In this document: one piece after another, positions 41,966 to 51,868 of the stretch
Layout of the letters: each line of letters opens with the position of its first letter
Position numbering within the stretch: the first letter of the stretch is position 1
Assembly: GCF_035621495.1 (NCBI RefSeq)
Contig: NZ_CP141821.1
Span: 896,760-960,759, forward strand
Origin: Thermococcus sp. SY098
Lineage (GTDB): Archaea; Methanobacteriota_B; Thermococci; Thermococcales; Thermococcaceae
Length of the DNA stretch: 64,000 bases
Direction: 5' to 3'
Notes under the pieces: model-generated
The model's input: only the letters and a program-made list of their open reading frames with translations
The model's database searches: none
What the model was told of the DNA's origin: nothing
Made by a program: the position numbers and the translations under genes

Positions 41966-43063
41966 TCACAACATGAATTTGTTCATCTCCTCAAGAGCAT
42001 CAAGAATTCTTTTGAACTCCTCCGGCTTCCCCTGAGTTACAACTCTCTCAGGTCTGAATGGACAGTCACAATATGGGTACTCCAGAAACGCTTGATACGT
42101 TCCGATTTCTCTTGCAATCTTAATTATCTCCTCTTTGTCCATTCCTAAAAGAGGCCTGTGTATTGGAAAGCGTACACTCATGGTCTCAAAATAGAGGTTA
42201 GTCAGCGTCTGTGAAGCAACTTGCCCAAGGGAATCACCGGTCACAATACCCAGTGCGCCTTTCTCCCTTGCTATCTCAGCAGCCCTCCTCAGCATTGCTA
42301 CCTTGCACACAACACATGTCCATTCTCTCATATTGAGCCTGTTCAATGTCACAACATATGGCTTCAGAACTTCAAAGTGATTCTCTATGATGAGCTCAAT
42401 ATCCCTTGGAGAATAGTCATTGAGTATATTAACGGTCTTTTCTACAACTTTTCTTGCATTCTTTCCTTGATCAAAGTGAACCGCTATGATCTCGGCTCCC
42501 CTTTTCATCATAAGAAATGCAGCCACCGGTGAATCAATGCCGTCGCTTAAAAGGGCAACGACTTTCCCCTGGGTGCTTACCGGCAAGCCACCAACACCTT
42601 TGATCTTTTCAAGGAAAACATATGCCTTTTTCTTTATAATCTCAATACCTATTGTGAGCTCTGGATTCTCCAGATCAACTTTCCATCCAAATTCCTTAAC
42701 AATGAAGGCACCGATTTCTCTGTTAACCTCAACGGAAGTTTTGAGAAAAGTCTTGTCCAACCGCTGGGTTTCCACTTTGAAGCTCTTTGGATTCAGCCCT
42801 TTCAAGGCTTCTCTTAAATAGTTTGGAACTTCTTCATAACTCATCTCTCTCGCCGGTGAAACAGAAACAACTCCAGGAACTTTTGCTATGATTTTTGCAG
42901 CCTCATCAGGGGCATCAACTAATATCCTCCCTCGAATTAGCTCTGCTCTTGCTTCAATACCCTTTCTCCTTAATGCAGCTAAGATATTTTCCATCAGCTT
43001 CCTTTCAAATTCTCTCCGCCTTCCCCTCTTTACTGCTATTTCTCCGTATCTAACCAGTATCAT
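41966..43063 (-). CDS. thiI: ThiI, tRNA 4-thiouridine synthetase-like
   Basis: 365 residues: NFLD/THUMP N-terminal half (about 55-165) and PP-loop ATP pyrophosphatase (ALLSDGIDSPVAAF). It lacks the C-terminal rhodanese of E. coli ThiI, as usual in archaea, but has Cys residues in YCDCPFRP near the C terminus. In archaea the sulfur donor is uncertain. It follows the ThiF/MoeB-like gene by 2 nt. Confidence 0.9.
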   Translation of the reverse strand: MILVRYGEIAVKRGRRREFERKLMENILAALRRKGIEARAELIRGRILVDAPDEAAKIIAKVPGVVSVSPAREMSYEEVPNYLREALKGLNPKSFKVETQRLDKTFLKTSVEVNREIGAFIVKEFGWKVDLENPELTIGIEIIKKKAYVFLEKIKGVGGLPVSTQGKVVALLSDGIDSPVAAFLMMKRGAEIIAVHFDQGKNARKVVEKTVNILNDYSPRDIELIIENHFEVLKPYVVTLNRLNMREWTCVVCKVAMLRRAAEIAREKGALGIVTGDSLGQVASQTLTNLYFETMSVRFPIHRPLLGMDKEEIIKIAREIGTYQAFLEYPYCDCPFRPERVVTQGKPEEFKRILDALEEMNKFML

Positions 43064-43065
43064 AA

Positions 43066-44025
43066 TTAACCACCCAAATAGCGTGCGAAGAAGTTTTTGG
43101 CTTCCTTTTCGTCCTCTACTCCCCTGACTACCATCCTTCCGCTCTTAAAGATTAGAATTTCAGCATAGTCGTCCTCAAACTGTATGAACTGTGAGGTCTT
43201 GAGGTATTCCTTGCCCAGAGCTTCAAGCCTCTTGGCAAGCTCATCAAGGTTCACAGACATTTTTTCAGGTGGTGTTACTTGGATTGAGCCGTCACACATC
43301 CTCTCAATTTTCATCTGCTTTTCCAAGAACGTGAAGTTGTGCCTAACGCAGGCTTCACAGTCATCTCTTCTTGGAATCTCTATCTTCTCAAAATCCAAGG
43401 TCTTTGTATCAAAGAAAATCATTTCACTTTTCACTTCCTCTCCCAAGAGTATTTTTACCGCAAGTGCAACCGCAAGTGAGGCAGCCAAAGGGGGAACATA
43501 GCTCATTATCCCAGCAACGGCGCATGTGGGCATGGGTCTTGAGGGTAGTTTGGGCATCAGACAGCGGAAACAGGCAGTTTTCCCGGGAATTATTGGCATT
43601 ATGTTGCCATACGTGCTTAAAACTCCAACATAAATCCATGGCTTTCCAGTTTTTACCGCATAGTCGTTTATGACCTGGCGCGTGTAGATGTTGTCTGTTC
43701 CATCAATGATCAAGTCAGCCTCATCCAAAAGGTTTACGGTTGACGGATTTAAATCCTCAAAATAACCCTTAACCCCAAATTTTTCCTTTAAAACTTCGAC
43801 CTTTGGTTTTTCCACATCTTCTTCGTCATATATAGTTCTCGGCAGGTCATTGTAGTCCACAAAATCCCTATCAACAACTATAATCTCACCAACACCAACT
43901 TTTTTCAGAAAATAAACCTCCCAGCTCCCAAGTGCTCCAGCTCCCACTACTGCAACCTTAGATTTCATGAGCTTTTTCTGACCCTCTAAACCGATGATTG
44001 GAAAGTGTCTTGAAAATATCTCCAT
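43066..44025 (-). CDS. ThiF/MoeB/UbaA-like adenylating enzyme
   Basis: About 319 residues, E1-like fold. VAVVGAGALGSWEVYFLKKVG is the ATP-binding loop and CFRCLMP with CEACVRH supplies the two Cys pairs for zinc. It would activate the C terminus of a ubiquitin-like sulfur carrier (SAMP/MoaD/ThiS). A C-terminal extension (about 230-319) contains a short ubiquitin- or MoaD-like segment (FIQFEDDYAEILIFKSGRMV). Paired with thiI it probably supplies activated sulfur for tRNA thiolation or thiamine synthesis. ATG 44025 follows GGTGATAGGA. Confidence 0.85.
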   Translation of the reverse strand: MEIFSRHFPIIGLEGQKKLMKSKVAVVGAGALGSWEVYFLKKVGVGEIIVVDRDFVDYNDLPRTIYDEEDVEKPKVEVLKEKFGVKGYFEDLNPSTVNLLDEADLIIDGTDNIYTRQVINDYAVKTGKPWIYVGVLSTYGNIMPIIPGKTACFRCLMPKLPSRPMPTCAVAGIMSYVPPLAASLAVALAVKILLGEEVKSEMIFFDTKTLDFEKIEIPRRDDCEACVRHNFTFLEKQMKIERMCDGSIQVTPPEKMSVNLDELAKRLEALGKEYLKTSQFIQFEDDYAEILIFKSGRMVVRGVEDEKEAKNFFARYLGG

Positions 44026-44114
44026 TCCTATCACCAAACTTCATTACACTCCCACTATTTATGAAGTTATCCTCAACAAATAAATCTGGGAAAAATAGGG
44101 GAGATATAGAAAAT

Positions 44115-44639
44115 TCAGCCTCCGGCCTGGAGGAGAAGTCCCGGAAGCTGGGGCTGTCTCTGGCCGAGCTCCTGATCGAGCATGAATATGACCTGCGGGC
44201 TGTCCTTGGCGAACTTGAGCTTGTCCACTATCTTCTTGACGTTTGCCTCCTCCTCGACCTGCTCGTTGATGAACCACTCAAGGAACGCCCTCGTTGAGTA
44301 GTCCTTCTCCTCCTCAGCAAGGGCAGCGAGCTCGTGTATGTGTCTGGTTATGAACTGCTCGTGCTCGTACGCCGCTTCAAAAGCGGCAAGCGGTGAGTCC
44401 CACTCCTTAGGTGGCTGCTCTATTGCTTTCAGCTCGACCCTGCCGTTCCTGTCGTAGATGTAGTTGTAAAACCTTAGGGCATGTCCAAGCTCTTCTTCAG
44501 CTTGTGCCTTCATCCAGTTAGCAAAGCCTTCAAGGTTGAGATCCTCGAAGTAGGCTGCCATTGAAAAATACAGGTATGCAGAGTACAGCTCCCTATTGAG
44601 CTGTTCATTTAGTGCCTTCAACATCTTTTCGCTCAGCAT
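44115..44639 (-). CDS. Ferritin
   Basis: About 174 residues, four-helix bundle. [20 protein letters not shown] and [20 protein letters not shown] contain the ferroxidase ligands (Glu17, Glu50, His53 type), and the C-terminal helix is followed by a loose GLLLQAGG. It stores iron. ATG 44639 follows GGTGATGAAA; ATG 44645 and GTG 44651 are in frame. It is not next to the FTR1 gene, but belongs to the same iron theme. Confidence 0.9.
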   Translation of the reverse strand: MLSEKMLKALNEQLNRELYSAYLYFSMAAYFEDLNLEGFANWMKAQAEEELGHALRFYNYIYDRNGRVELKAIEQPPKEWDSPLAAFEAAYEHEQFITRHIHELAALAEEEKDYSTRAFLEWFINEQVEEEANVKKIVDKLKFAKDSPQVIFMLDQELGQRQPQLPGLLLQAGG

Positions 44640-44728
44640 TTTCATCACCAAACTATAGTTACGAGGAGTTACTTAAAAGCTTTCGCTTTATACCTTACCA
44701 GCCAATTATTTAACCCTAAAAGGAAAAA

Positions 44729-45175
44729 TTAAAGCGCTTTCAGGAGCTGATAGATAACTGAGAAGTCCTCATCTTCAATCCCCCTGGAGAATGCCATGGT
44801 GTAGATTTCTTTTACCTGAGCATTTAAGAATACCGGCTTTCTGACACTTTTTGCCAGGTCGTAGGCATATGTTAGATCCTTTAAAAGGTTTTTAACTGAG
44901 AAATGGGTTGAGAAGTCCTCCTTAAGAAGCTTTTCCTTCTTGGCTTTTAAAACAATAGAATTCCCAGCACCATTCTCAAGGATTTCGATAAGCTCACTCT
45001 TTTCTATTCCTGCTTTTTCTCCCAGTGCAACGGCCTCCTCAATGGCAACCATAAACGCCCCAAGTACAAAGTTATTTATGAGCTTCAGCTTGGTGGCCTT
45101 TCCAGGCTCTTTAAAGTAAAATATCTTTTTTCCAAGCCTCTGGAGATAGGGAAGTACAATCCTATATGCCTCCTC
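44729..45175 (-). pseudogene. Truncated beta-hydroxyacid dehydrogenase, C-terminal half
   Basis: The last 149 codons match the helical C-terminal domain of the 3-hydroxyisobutyrate/6-phosphogluconate-type dehydrogenases (KLINNFVLGAFMVAIEEAVALGEKAG carries the catalytic Lys/Asn region). The N-terminal NAD-binding Rossmann half is absent: upstream of SGNEEAYRIVLPYL the open frame consists of unrelated residues, near an inverted CGCTGCG...CTGCGGCGAGC motif. It probably lost its 5' half in a rearrangement and has no obvious promoter. Confidence 0.75.
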
Positions 45176-45309
45176 GTTGCCGCTGCGTAAGTTGCTCGTT
45201 CCCTGCGGCGAGCATTTCAAAGATTGAAGTTGCTTAGTTTCATTATGAAAATTTTTTCAAGATAAAGCTTATTTAGTGCCAGCATGCCAGAACTCCAAGG
45301 GTGAGAGAA

Positions 45310-45663
45310 ATGTTCAGATACAGAAAGAAGGTTGGATTAAGCTTTGAAGAGGCTGAAAGGAAGTTCAAAGAAGAGCTCAAAAAGAGGGGCTACAAAGTTG
45401 TCTTAGAGATGAACGCAAGTGAAGTCATAAAGAGAAATGTTGGAGCGGAATTCGAACCGTATAAAATCTTCTACATCTGCAATCCCAAGGTCTTCTATGA
45501 AATGACAAAGAGAGAATACGAAATTGGATCTTTTGCTCCATGCCCAGTTCTCCTTTACAAGAAGGAGGACAACGTTTACTTTGCAATAAATACCGCCGAA
45601 GAGATCCTTGACATCATCAGAGAGCCTCTTGAAGTTGTTAAAGACATTCTAAAGGAGCTTTAA
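45310..45663 (+). CDS. DUF302 protein
   Basis: About 117 residues, one DUF302 domain (VGLSFEEAERKFKEELKKRG, IFYICNPKVFYEMTKRE, APCPVLLYKKEDNVY). Most similar in plan to the copy at 31116-31493. ATG 45310 is 6 nt after GGGTGAG; GTG 45301 is in frame. Function unknown. Confidence 0.75.
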   Translation: MFRYRKKVGLSFEEAERKFKEELKKRGYKVVLEMNASEVIKRNVGAEFEPYKIFYICNPKVFYEMTKREYEIGSFAPCPVLLYKKEDNVYFAINTAEEILDIIREPLEVVKDILKEL

Positions 45664-45737
45664 GCTCCCCTACACTTATCCCTTTGTATTGCCCCCTATT
45701 TTCAATATTTATAAAGTCCAAGGTCGAACTACCAAAT

Positions 45738-46400
45738 ATGCACGAAGTTGAAATCGACGGCAAGAAAATCAAATACGAATTAATTCTACGTCCTGTTCGG
45801 TATATGAGAATTTATGTTCACCCTGAAGGTTATCTAAGAATAGTCTCCCCAACTCGGAATGTAAAGCCCATTCTGAAATCAAAGGAACGCTGGATTTTAA
45901 AAAATCTTGAAAAAGTTGAAAGAGGAAAGACGTTGGCATCCCGTGGATTCCCGCTTTTTGGAAGATTCTATGAAGTTCGAGAGTGCGGAAAGACTGAGAT
46001 TTTTAATGATGTCATTTGTGTTTCAAACCTTGAAAGCCTGAAAAGAAAAATCAGAAGGGAGCTTAAAAAGAAAATTGACAAAATAATTGAGAAGAGAGCA
46101 GAGGAAATTGGAAAAAAGCCAAACAAGGTGTTCATCAGAGTTCAGAGAAACAAGTGGGGTAGTTGCTCCTCAAAAGGAAATCTAAGCCTGAACATAGCAC
46201 TTGCAGCTCTTCCAGAGGAGCTTTTGGATTATGTCATGACCCATGAGCTTGCCCATCTGTTGGAGCTGAACCACTCCAAACGCTTCTGGAAGCTTGTGGC
46301 AAAAATCCACCCAGATTATAAGAAGAAGAGGAATGAGCTAAAGCTGTGGTGGGTAATCGTTAATAACAACGAGCTGTGGAAAAAGATTTTGGGTGAGTAA
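45738..46400 (+). CDS. YgjP-like DUF45 metalloprotease family
   Basis: About 220 residues. VMTHELAHLLELNHSKRFW is the zinc-binding HExxH with the third His ligand, and WGSCSSKGNLSLN is the conserved DUF45 block. It is a predicted zinc-dependent peptidase. TTTATAAA at about 45710 lies about 27 nt upstream of ATG 45738, so the transcript is probably leaderless; a longer frame from 45684 lies before the TATA and is not used. Confidence 0.85.
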   Translation: MHEVEIDGKKIKYELILRPVRYMRIYVHPEGYLRIVSPTRNVKPILKSKERWILKNLEKVERGKTLASRGFPLFGRFYEVRECGKTEIFNDVICVSNLESLKRKIRRELKKKIDKIIEKRAEEIGKKPNKVFIRVQRNKWGSCSSKGNLSLNIALAALPEELLDYVMTHELAHLLELNHSKRFWKLVAKIHPDYKKKRNELKLWWVIVNNNELWKKILGE

Positions 46401-46401
46401 A

Positions 46402-47157
46402 ATGAAGGTGATAATCCTGGGCTCTGGCTCATATAGTGGAACTCCTAAACCCCTGTGCAGCTGTGAAAACTGTGTTAGGGCAAGGAAATATCCTCAATAC
46501 AGAAGAACCAGATTTTCAGTCTTCATTCCGGAGATAAAAGCGTTGATCGATCCATCACCCGATCTGCACTACCACTTGGAACATTTGAACATGGATGTGA
46601 AAAGGGTTTTCATAACCCATGCCCACTTTGATCACATAGCTGGACTTCCAGAACTGCAGATTTTCAGGGGAGTTAAGTTTTACTCCCACGAATATGCGGT
46701 AAATACTGCAAAGCACCTTCAAGAGCTTTTCTTAGGTGAGAGAGACTGGGAGTACATACCCTTAGAATTCAACCGCTGGTATGACTTTGGATTTAAAGTT
46801 TATCACTTCCCAACGATACATCAGCCAATAAAGGCTGCCGGAGGATTTGTTATTGAGATTGGAAAGAAGAAGATTGCAATTACTGGAGATACTGGGCCGG
46901 AGATTTTAGGTGATGAGAATGCTATAGAGATTATGAAAGGCGTTGATCTGCTCATAGCAGAAATGACTAAGAAACAGTCCGTACCAAAAACCCATCTTGG
47001 AGTTGAAGATGCAATAAAGCTGGCACAAAAAGTTGAAGCTAAGAAGACGGTTTTTGCCCACATAAGCCACAGCAACTACACTCAAGAGAAGCTTGAAGAT
47101 ATGGTTAGGGATCATGGCTACATGATTGCAAGGGACTTTATGTATGTGGAGGTTTAA
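46402..47157 (+). CDS. MBL-fold hydrolase, PhnP-like
   Basis: About 251 residues. ITHAHFDHIAG is the metal-binding HxHxDH; CSCENCVRARKYPQYRRT gives an extra N-terminal zinc site as in PhnP-type enzymes. It may hydrolyse a cyclic phosphodiester; the substrate is unknown. ATG 46402 follows GGGTGAGTAA. Confidence 0.85.
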   Translation: MKVIILGSGSYSGTPKPLCSCENCVRARKYPQYRRTRFSVFIPEIKALIDPSPDLHYHLEHLNMDVKRVFITHAHFDHIAGLPELQIFRGVKFYSHEYAVNTAKHLQELFLGERDWEYIPLEFNRWYDFGFKVYHFPTIHQPIKAAGGFVIEIGKKKIAITGDTGPEILGDENAIEIMKGVDLLIAEMTKKQSVPKTHLGVEDAIKLAQKVEAKKTVFAHISHSNYTQEKLEDMVRDHGYMIARDFMYVEV

Positions 47158-47166
47158 AAAGGAAAA

Positions 47167-47580
47167 TCATTCTCCAATAGCCTGCAGGATTATTCTCCTC
47201 TTTCTTGGTCTTACATCAAGCTCAACGAAGAATATCTGCTGCCATATCCCTCTGACCAGCTCCCCATCAATGATCGGCAAAACCAATGATGGTCCGAGCA
47301 GGGAAGCTCTCAGGTGGGAATGAGCATTGTTGTCAATCAGATCATGCTTATAGCCCTGCCCTTTTGGAACGAGCTCTTTTAATATCCTTTTGAAGTCCTC
47401 AAGAAGCCCGCTTTCATGTTCAATCGTTACAACTGCACCTGTAGCTCCCGGGACAAATATTAAGACCTGCCCATTGGTTATTCCGCTTTCCTCTACAAAC
47501 CTCTCAACTTCATGTGTTATGTCAACGAGGTCAATCTCTCCCCTTGTGGAAAGGTGAAGCTCCCTTCTTACCACTCTCAT
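47167..47580 (-). CDS. YjbQ/UPF0047 family protein
   Basis: About 137 residues, family length. It has DITHEVERFVEESGI, FVPGATGAVVTIEHE, and NAHSHLRASLLG with the conserved His. The fold is that of a thiamine-phosphate-synthase-like enzyme. It sits 276 nt from the ThiN-type regulator gene, which fits a link with thiamine. ATG 47580 follows GGGTGGT. Confidence 0.85.
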   Translation of the reverse strand: MRVVRRELHLSTRGEIDLVDITHEVERFVEESGITNGQVLIFVPGATGAVVTIEHESGLLEDFKRILKELVPKGQGYKHDLIDNNAHSHLRASLLGPSLVLPIIDGELVRGIWQQIFFVELDVRPRKRRIILQAIGE

Positions 47581-47857
47581 ACCACCACCCCACGGTAACT
47601 CCAACTCCAAAGCCTATTAGGTTTGCGATCATATCATAGTACGAAAAGCATCTACCTGGAACAAATAGCTGAAAGTATTCAAGGACGATAGGCAACACAA
47701 GAAGAAAAGCTTTATCATATCCCAGAATTCCCAAAATGAGAAACTCCAAGAAGTGTGCAATTTTATCCCCTCCGCTTATTGGAACTGTAGGAACTCGGGG
47801 CGTTAGATTAGCATAGAAGAGAAAAACCAAATATGCAAAGAGGATTTTGTCCCTCAT
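47531..47857 (-). CDS. VanZ-like membrane protein
   Basis: 108 residues with four membrane helices. KIAHFLEFLILGIL and YYDMIANLIG contain the family motifs. Function unknown; VanZ-like proteins occur with lipid and cell-surface genes. It overlaps the YjbQ gene by 50 nt and the regulator stop by 4 nt, so all three may be one unit. Confidence 0.75.
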   Translation of the reverse strand: MRDKILFAYLVFLFYANLTPRVPTVPISGGDKIAHFLEFLILGILGYDKAFLLVLPIVLEYFQLFVPGRCFSYYDMIANLIGFGVGVTVGWWYESGKKGASPFHKGRD

Positions 47858-48747
47858 AGGTGACTCTCCAGCTTCTTCACCTTCTCAACAACTTCAATTG
47901 GATCCCTTCCGAAGATGTAGACACATGGCTCAATTCCAAAAGCCCCCTTGTCTATCACTGCATCCAGGACTCCTTTCCCTTTAAAAAGCTGGACTATCAG
48001 CTCAACGGTTTTATCCTCATCCCTCTTCTTCTCTTCAATACTTTCCACTTTGAATCCTGCTTTTCTGAGTGCGTCTTCTATTTTCTCATCGAATTTTATA
48101 TTAATGACGCTCCTTATCTCTGGGACAACCTTTGAGAGCTCAAGAAGAATCTTCGCTGTATGCCTGCTCACACCAAATTCTGGGGGTAAAGCAAAAGCTT
48201 TTCCTTTTACAACTGTTATCCTCCCAGGAACTGCTGCTACATCACTGAAATCTTTAGGCTCGGGCAAAGCATAGGCTATGTTGCTCCTAATTTCTGGAAT
48301 CAGTTGAAGGAACTTTTCATCTTGCAAGAGCTCACTTAATGCTAAATTCAGCCTTTCCAGTACGTCACTTCTTGATGGTGTTGCTATAAAGATCTCCCTG
48401 CAAATAGATTCTTCAACTCCAGCATATTCTGCATAGTATTTGCAGAGAAATCCGCTCCGGAAAAGCTCAAAGAACTTCCTTGATGTGAACTTTATAATCT
48501 CACCCCTATCTGCTCCGTAGAGAATGAGATTTGCAATTTCCTCTGCAATCTCCTCAAGCTTGTCCTCCAACTCTTTTTCCAGCTTTCTATACTTCCCTGC
48601 CAAATATTTGCTAACCATAGCTTGAGTTATTCCTAAGTACTCCGCTATTTTTGCTTGAGTAAGCCCTTCCTCGTAAAGCTTTTGGGCAACTTTGGCCCTT
48701 AGAACCGGCATTATTACCTCAACCCAAAAGACACATGGTGTTTTCAT
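47854..48747 (-). CDS. HTH-ThiN transcriptional regulator (ThiR-like)
   Basis: About 297 residues. An N-terminal HTH (EEGLTQAKIAEYLGITQAMV) is joined to a ThiN domain (about 115-297, LPPEFGVSRHTAKILLELSK, AFGIEPCVYIFG), the thiamine-phosphate synthase fold used as a ligand sensor in archaeal ThiR. ATG 48747 (MKTPCVF, the usual family start) is preceded by GGGAGA; ATG 48759 is an alternative. The divergent pyrBI operon shares its upstream region, where ACAAATTTGT (48807-48816) is a 10-bp palindrome between the two TATA boxes. Confidence 0.85.
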   Translation of the reverse strand: MKTPCVFWVEVIMPVLRAKVAQKLYEEGLTQAKIAEYLGITQAMVSKYLAGKYRKLEKELEDKLEEIAEEIANLILYGADRGEIIKFTSRKFFELFRSGFLCKYYAEYAGVEESICREIFIATPSRSDVLERLNLALSELLQDEKFLQLIPEIRSNIAYALPEPKDFSDVAAVPGRITVVKGKAFALPPEFGVSRHTAKILLELSKVVPEIRSVINIKFDEKIEDALRKAGFKVESIEEKKRDEDKTVELIVQLFKGKGVLDAVIDKGAFGIEPCVYIFGRDPIEVVEKVKKLESHL

Positions 48748-50250
<1,503 letters not shown>

Positions 50251-50255
50251 GCTTT

Positions 50256-50275
50256 CTACTTTTATTCTTTTTAAC
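50256..50275 (+). terminator. T-rich terminator after pyrI
   Basis: TCTACTTTTATTCTTTTT, oligo-T as used by archaeal RNA polymerase. Weak on its own, but placed directly after an operon stop. Confidence 0.35.
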
Positions 50276-50324
50276 CACCAAAAGCTTTATATTAACCCTC
50301 ATCTTTTTTCCTATGGGGAGTAGT

Positions 50325-51860
50325 ATGAAACAGGTAAGGATTTTTACCTTCTTGGTAATTGTGATCCTCTCCTCAGGATGCATCTCCGTCGAAACGTCTT
50401 TTCATTCCCACAACCACAACTATCCAATCAAGGTTTTTGTTCAAATCGAGGAAGAAAATGCTATTTTTGAGATTGCAAAATTTGAACTGACGGTTGGTAA
50501 TGTGACCATTGACAGGTTGGACACTCCAATCTTTGTTGGAAGGGTTGGAATAGATAACGGAAAAGTCCCCATAGTGTTCACAGTAAAAGGAACTCTCATA
50601 AACTGGTATGGAAAGAGTTTCAAAGTAAAAGAACTCCTCTCTGCAATTTTCAATGCAACAAGCAATGATGAAATTTTGATAACCCTAAAAATCTACAAGG
50701 AAGATGACACTTTCAGAGTTGGGATTGATGAGAAGAAATCTGGAATCATCGGAAGAGACGTACCAGAAGACGTGTTCTTAAGCCCAGAAACGGCACTTTT
50801 GAAAACAGCTAAAGGAACAAAATTTTATGAAGAGCTGGCAGAAGAAATAGGGAAAAATGAGAAAATAAAGAGCAAACTGCTGGATGAATACAAGAGAACC
50901 GGTAATTTAACGTACCTTAAGAGCTACAGGGACTCTTTTTATACCATTAGGGTTTTTGGAGAGCTTGCAAAATGGAGAAGACTAAGTAAGGTTGAGTACA
51001 GGATCCTCTTAGCAGAACTGAAAGCAAATAACGCCTACTACTCCCACTACACTTCTCCGACAAAAGATTTCTCTGCACTTGTCTTTTCAGATGATTCTCC
51101 ATATTATTCAACGTTTAGGATGAAGGATTCGTTAAATTCCTCCCTGCCTTTTGTATATTACACGGGTAGGGGATTCAATCTTTATCCGGTAACAGCCATC
51201 CACTGGGCTGAGATGTACTTTCAGAGAGGACAGAATGAAAAAGCCCTGCAAATACTAAAGGAGCTCAGCCAATATGCCCAGTACGGAGAATATGGAGGGA
51301 AGGAGTACGTGCTCTTCAAGAATTATTTCCACTTTGAGAACTCCTCCATCCCATGGGTCTCCGGGTATGCCCAAGGAATGGGTGCTGGAGTTTATGCAAT
51401 CGCTTACAACCTGACGGGCAATGAAACCTACTTGAGGATAGCTAAGGGATTGGTGAATTCCTTTGATTTGCCTCCGAGCATGAACGGCTTTGTCTCACAT
51501 ACAAAGTATGGAGACTGGTACCTTGAATACAACTATAACTCAAATGAGCTCGTTCTAAATGGACACATCATAGCTCTGCAAGGACTTTACTATTACTGGC
51601 AGGTAACCAATGACGAAAAAGCCTGGCTGCTTTTCCAAAAGGGAGTTCAGGCTGTAAGAAACGCACTTCCTATATTTGATACAGGCTCGTGGTCAAGATA
51701 TTCAAACATTCACGGAGACGCCAGCGAATTCTACCACCGTCTGCATATTAGACTCTTGAAGTGGCTCTATGATGTTACCGGGGACAAATACTTCCTTGAA
51801 TATGCAAGAAAATGGAACGACTATCTCATGATTAGGGGCCTGAAACCAGAAAAGATTTAG
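50325..51860 (+). CDS. Glucuronyl-C5-epimerase-like lipoprotein
   Basis: About 511 residues. Lipobox LSSGC follows a short signal. The first about 200 residues are beta-rich and specific to this copy; the C-terminal about 300 residues match the D-glucuronyl C5-epimerase C-terminal family (FHFENSSIPWVSGYAQGMGAG, then YNSNELVLNGHIIALQGLYY). Known members act on heparosan or alginate-like uronic acids. It may alter an exported polysaccharide. ATG 50325 follows GGGGAG; ATG 50313 is also in frame. It is tandem with a paralogue. Confidence 0.75.
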   Translation: MKQVRIFTFLVIVILSSGCISVETSFHSHNHNYPIKVFVQIEEENAIFEIAKFELTVGNVTIDRLDTPIFVGRVGIDNGKVPIVFTVKGTLINWYGKSFKVKELLSAIFNATSNDEILITLKIYKEDDTFRVGIDEKKSGIIGRDVPEDVFLSPETALLKTAKGTKFYEELAEEIGKNEKIKSKLLDEYKRTGNLTYLKSYRDSFYTIRVFGELAKWRRLSKVEYRILLAELKANNAYYSHYTSPTKDFSALVFSDDSPYYSTFRMKDSLNSSLPFVYYTGRGFNLYPVTAIHWAEMYFQRGQNEKALQILKELSQYAQYGEYGGKEYVLFKNYFHFENSSIPWVSGYAQGMGAGVYAIAYNLTGNETYLRIAKGLVNSFDLPPSMNGFVSHTKYGDWYLEYNYNSNELVLNGHIIALQGLYYYWQVTNDEKAWLLFQKGVQAVRNALPIFDTGSWSRYSNIHGDASEFYHRLHIRLLKWLYDVTGDKYFLEYARKWNDYLMIRGLKPEKI

Positions 51861-51868
51861 GTGAGCAG

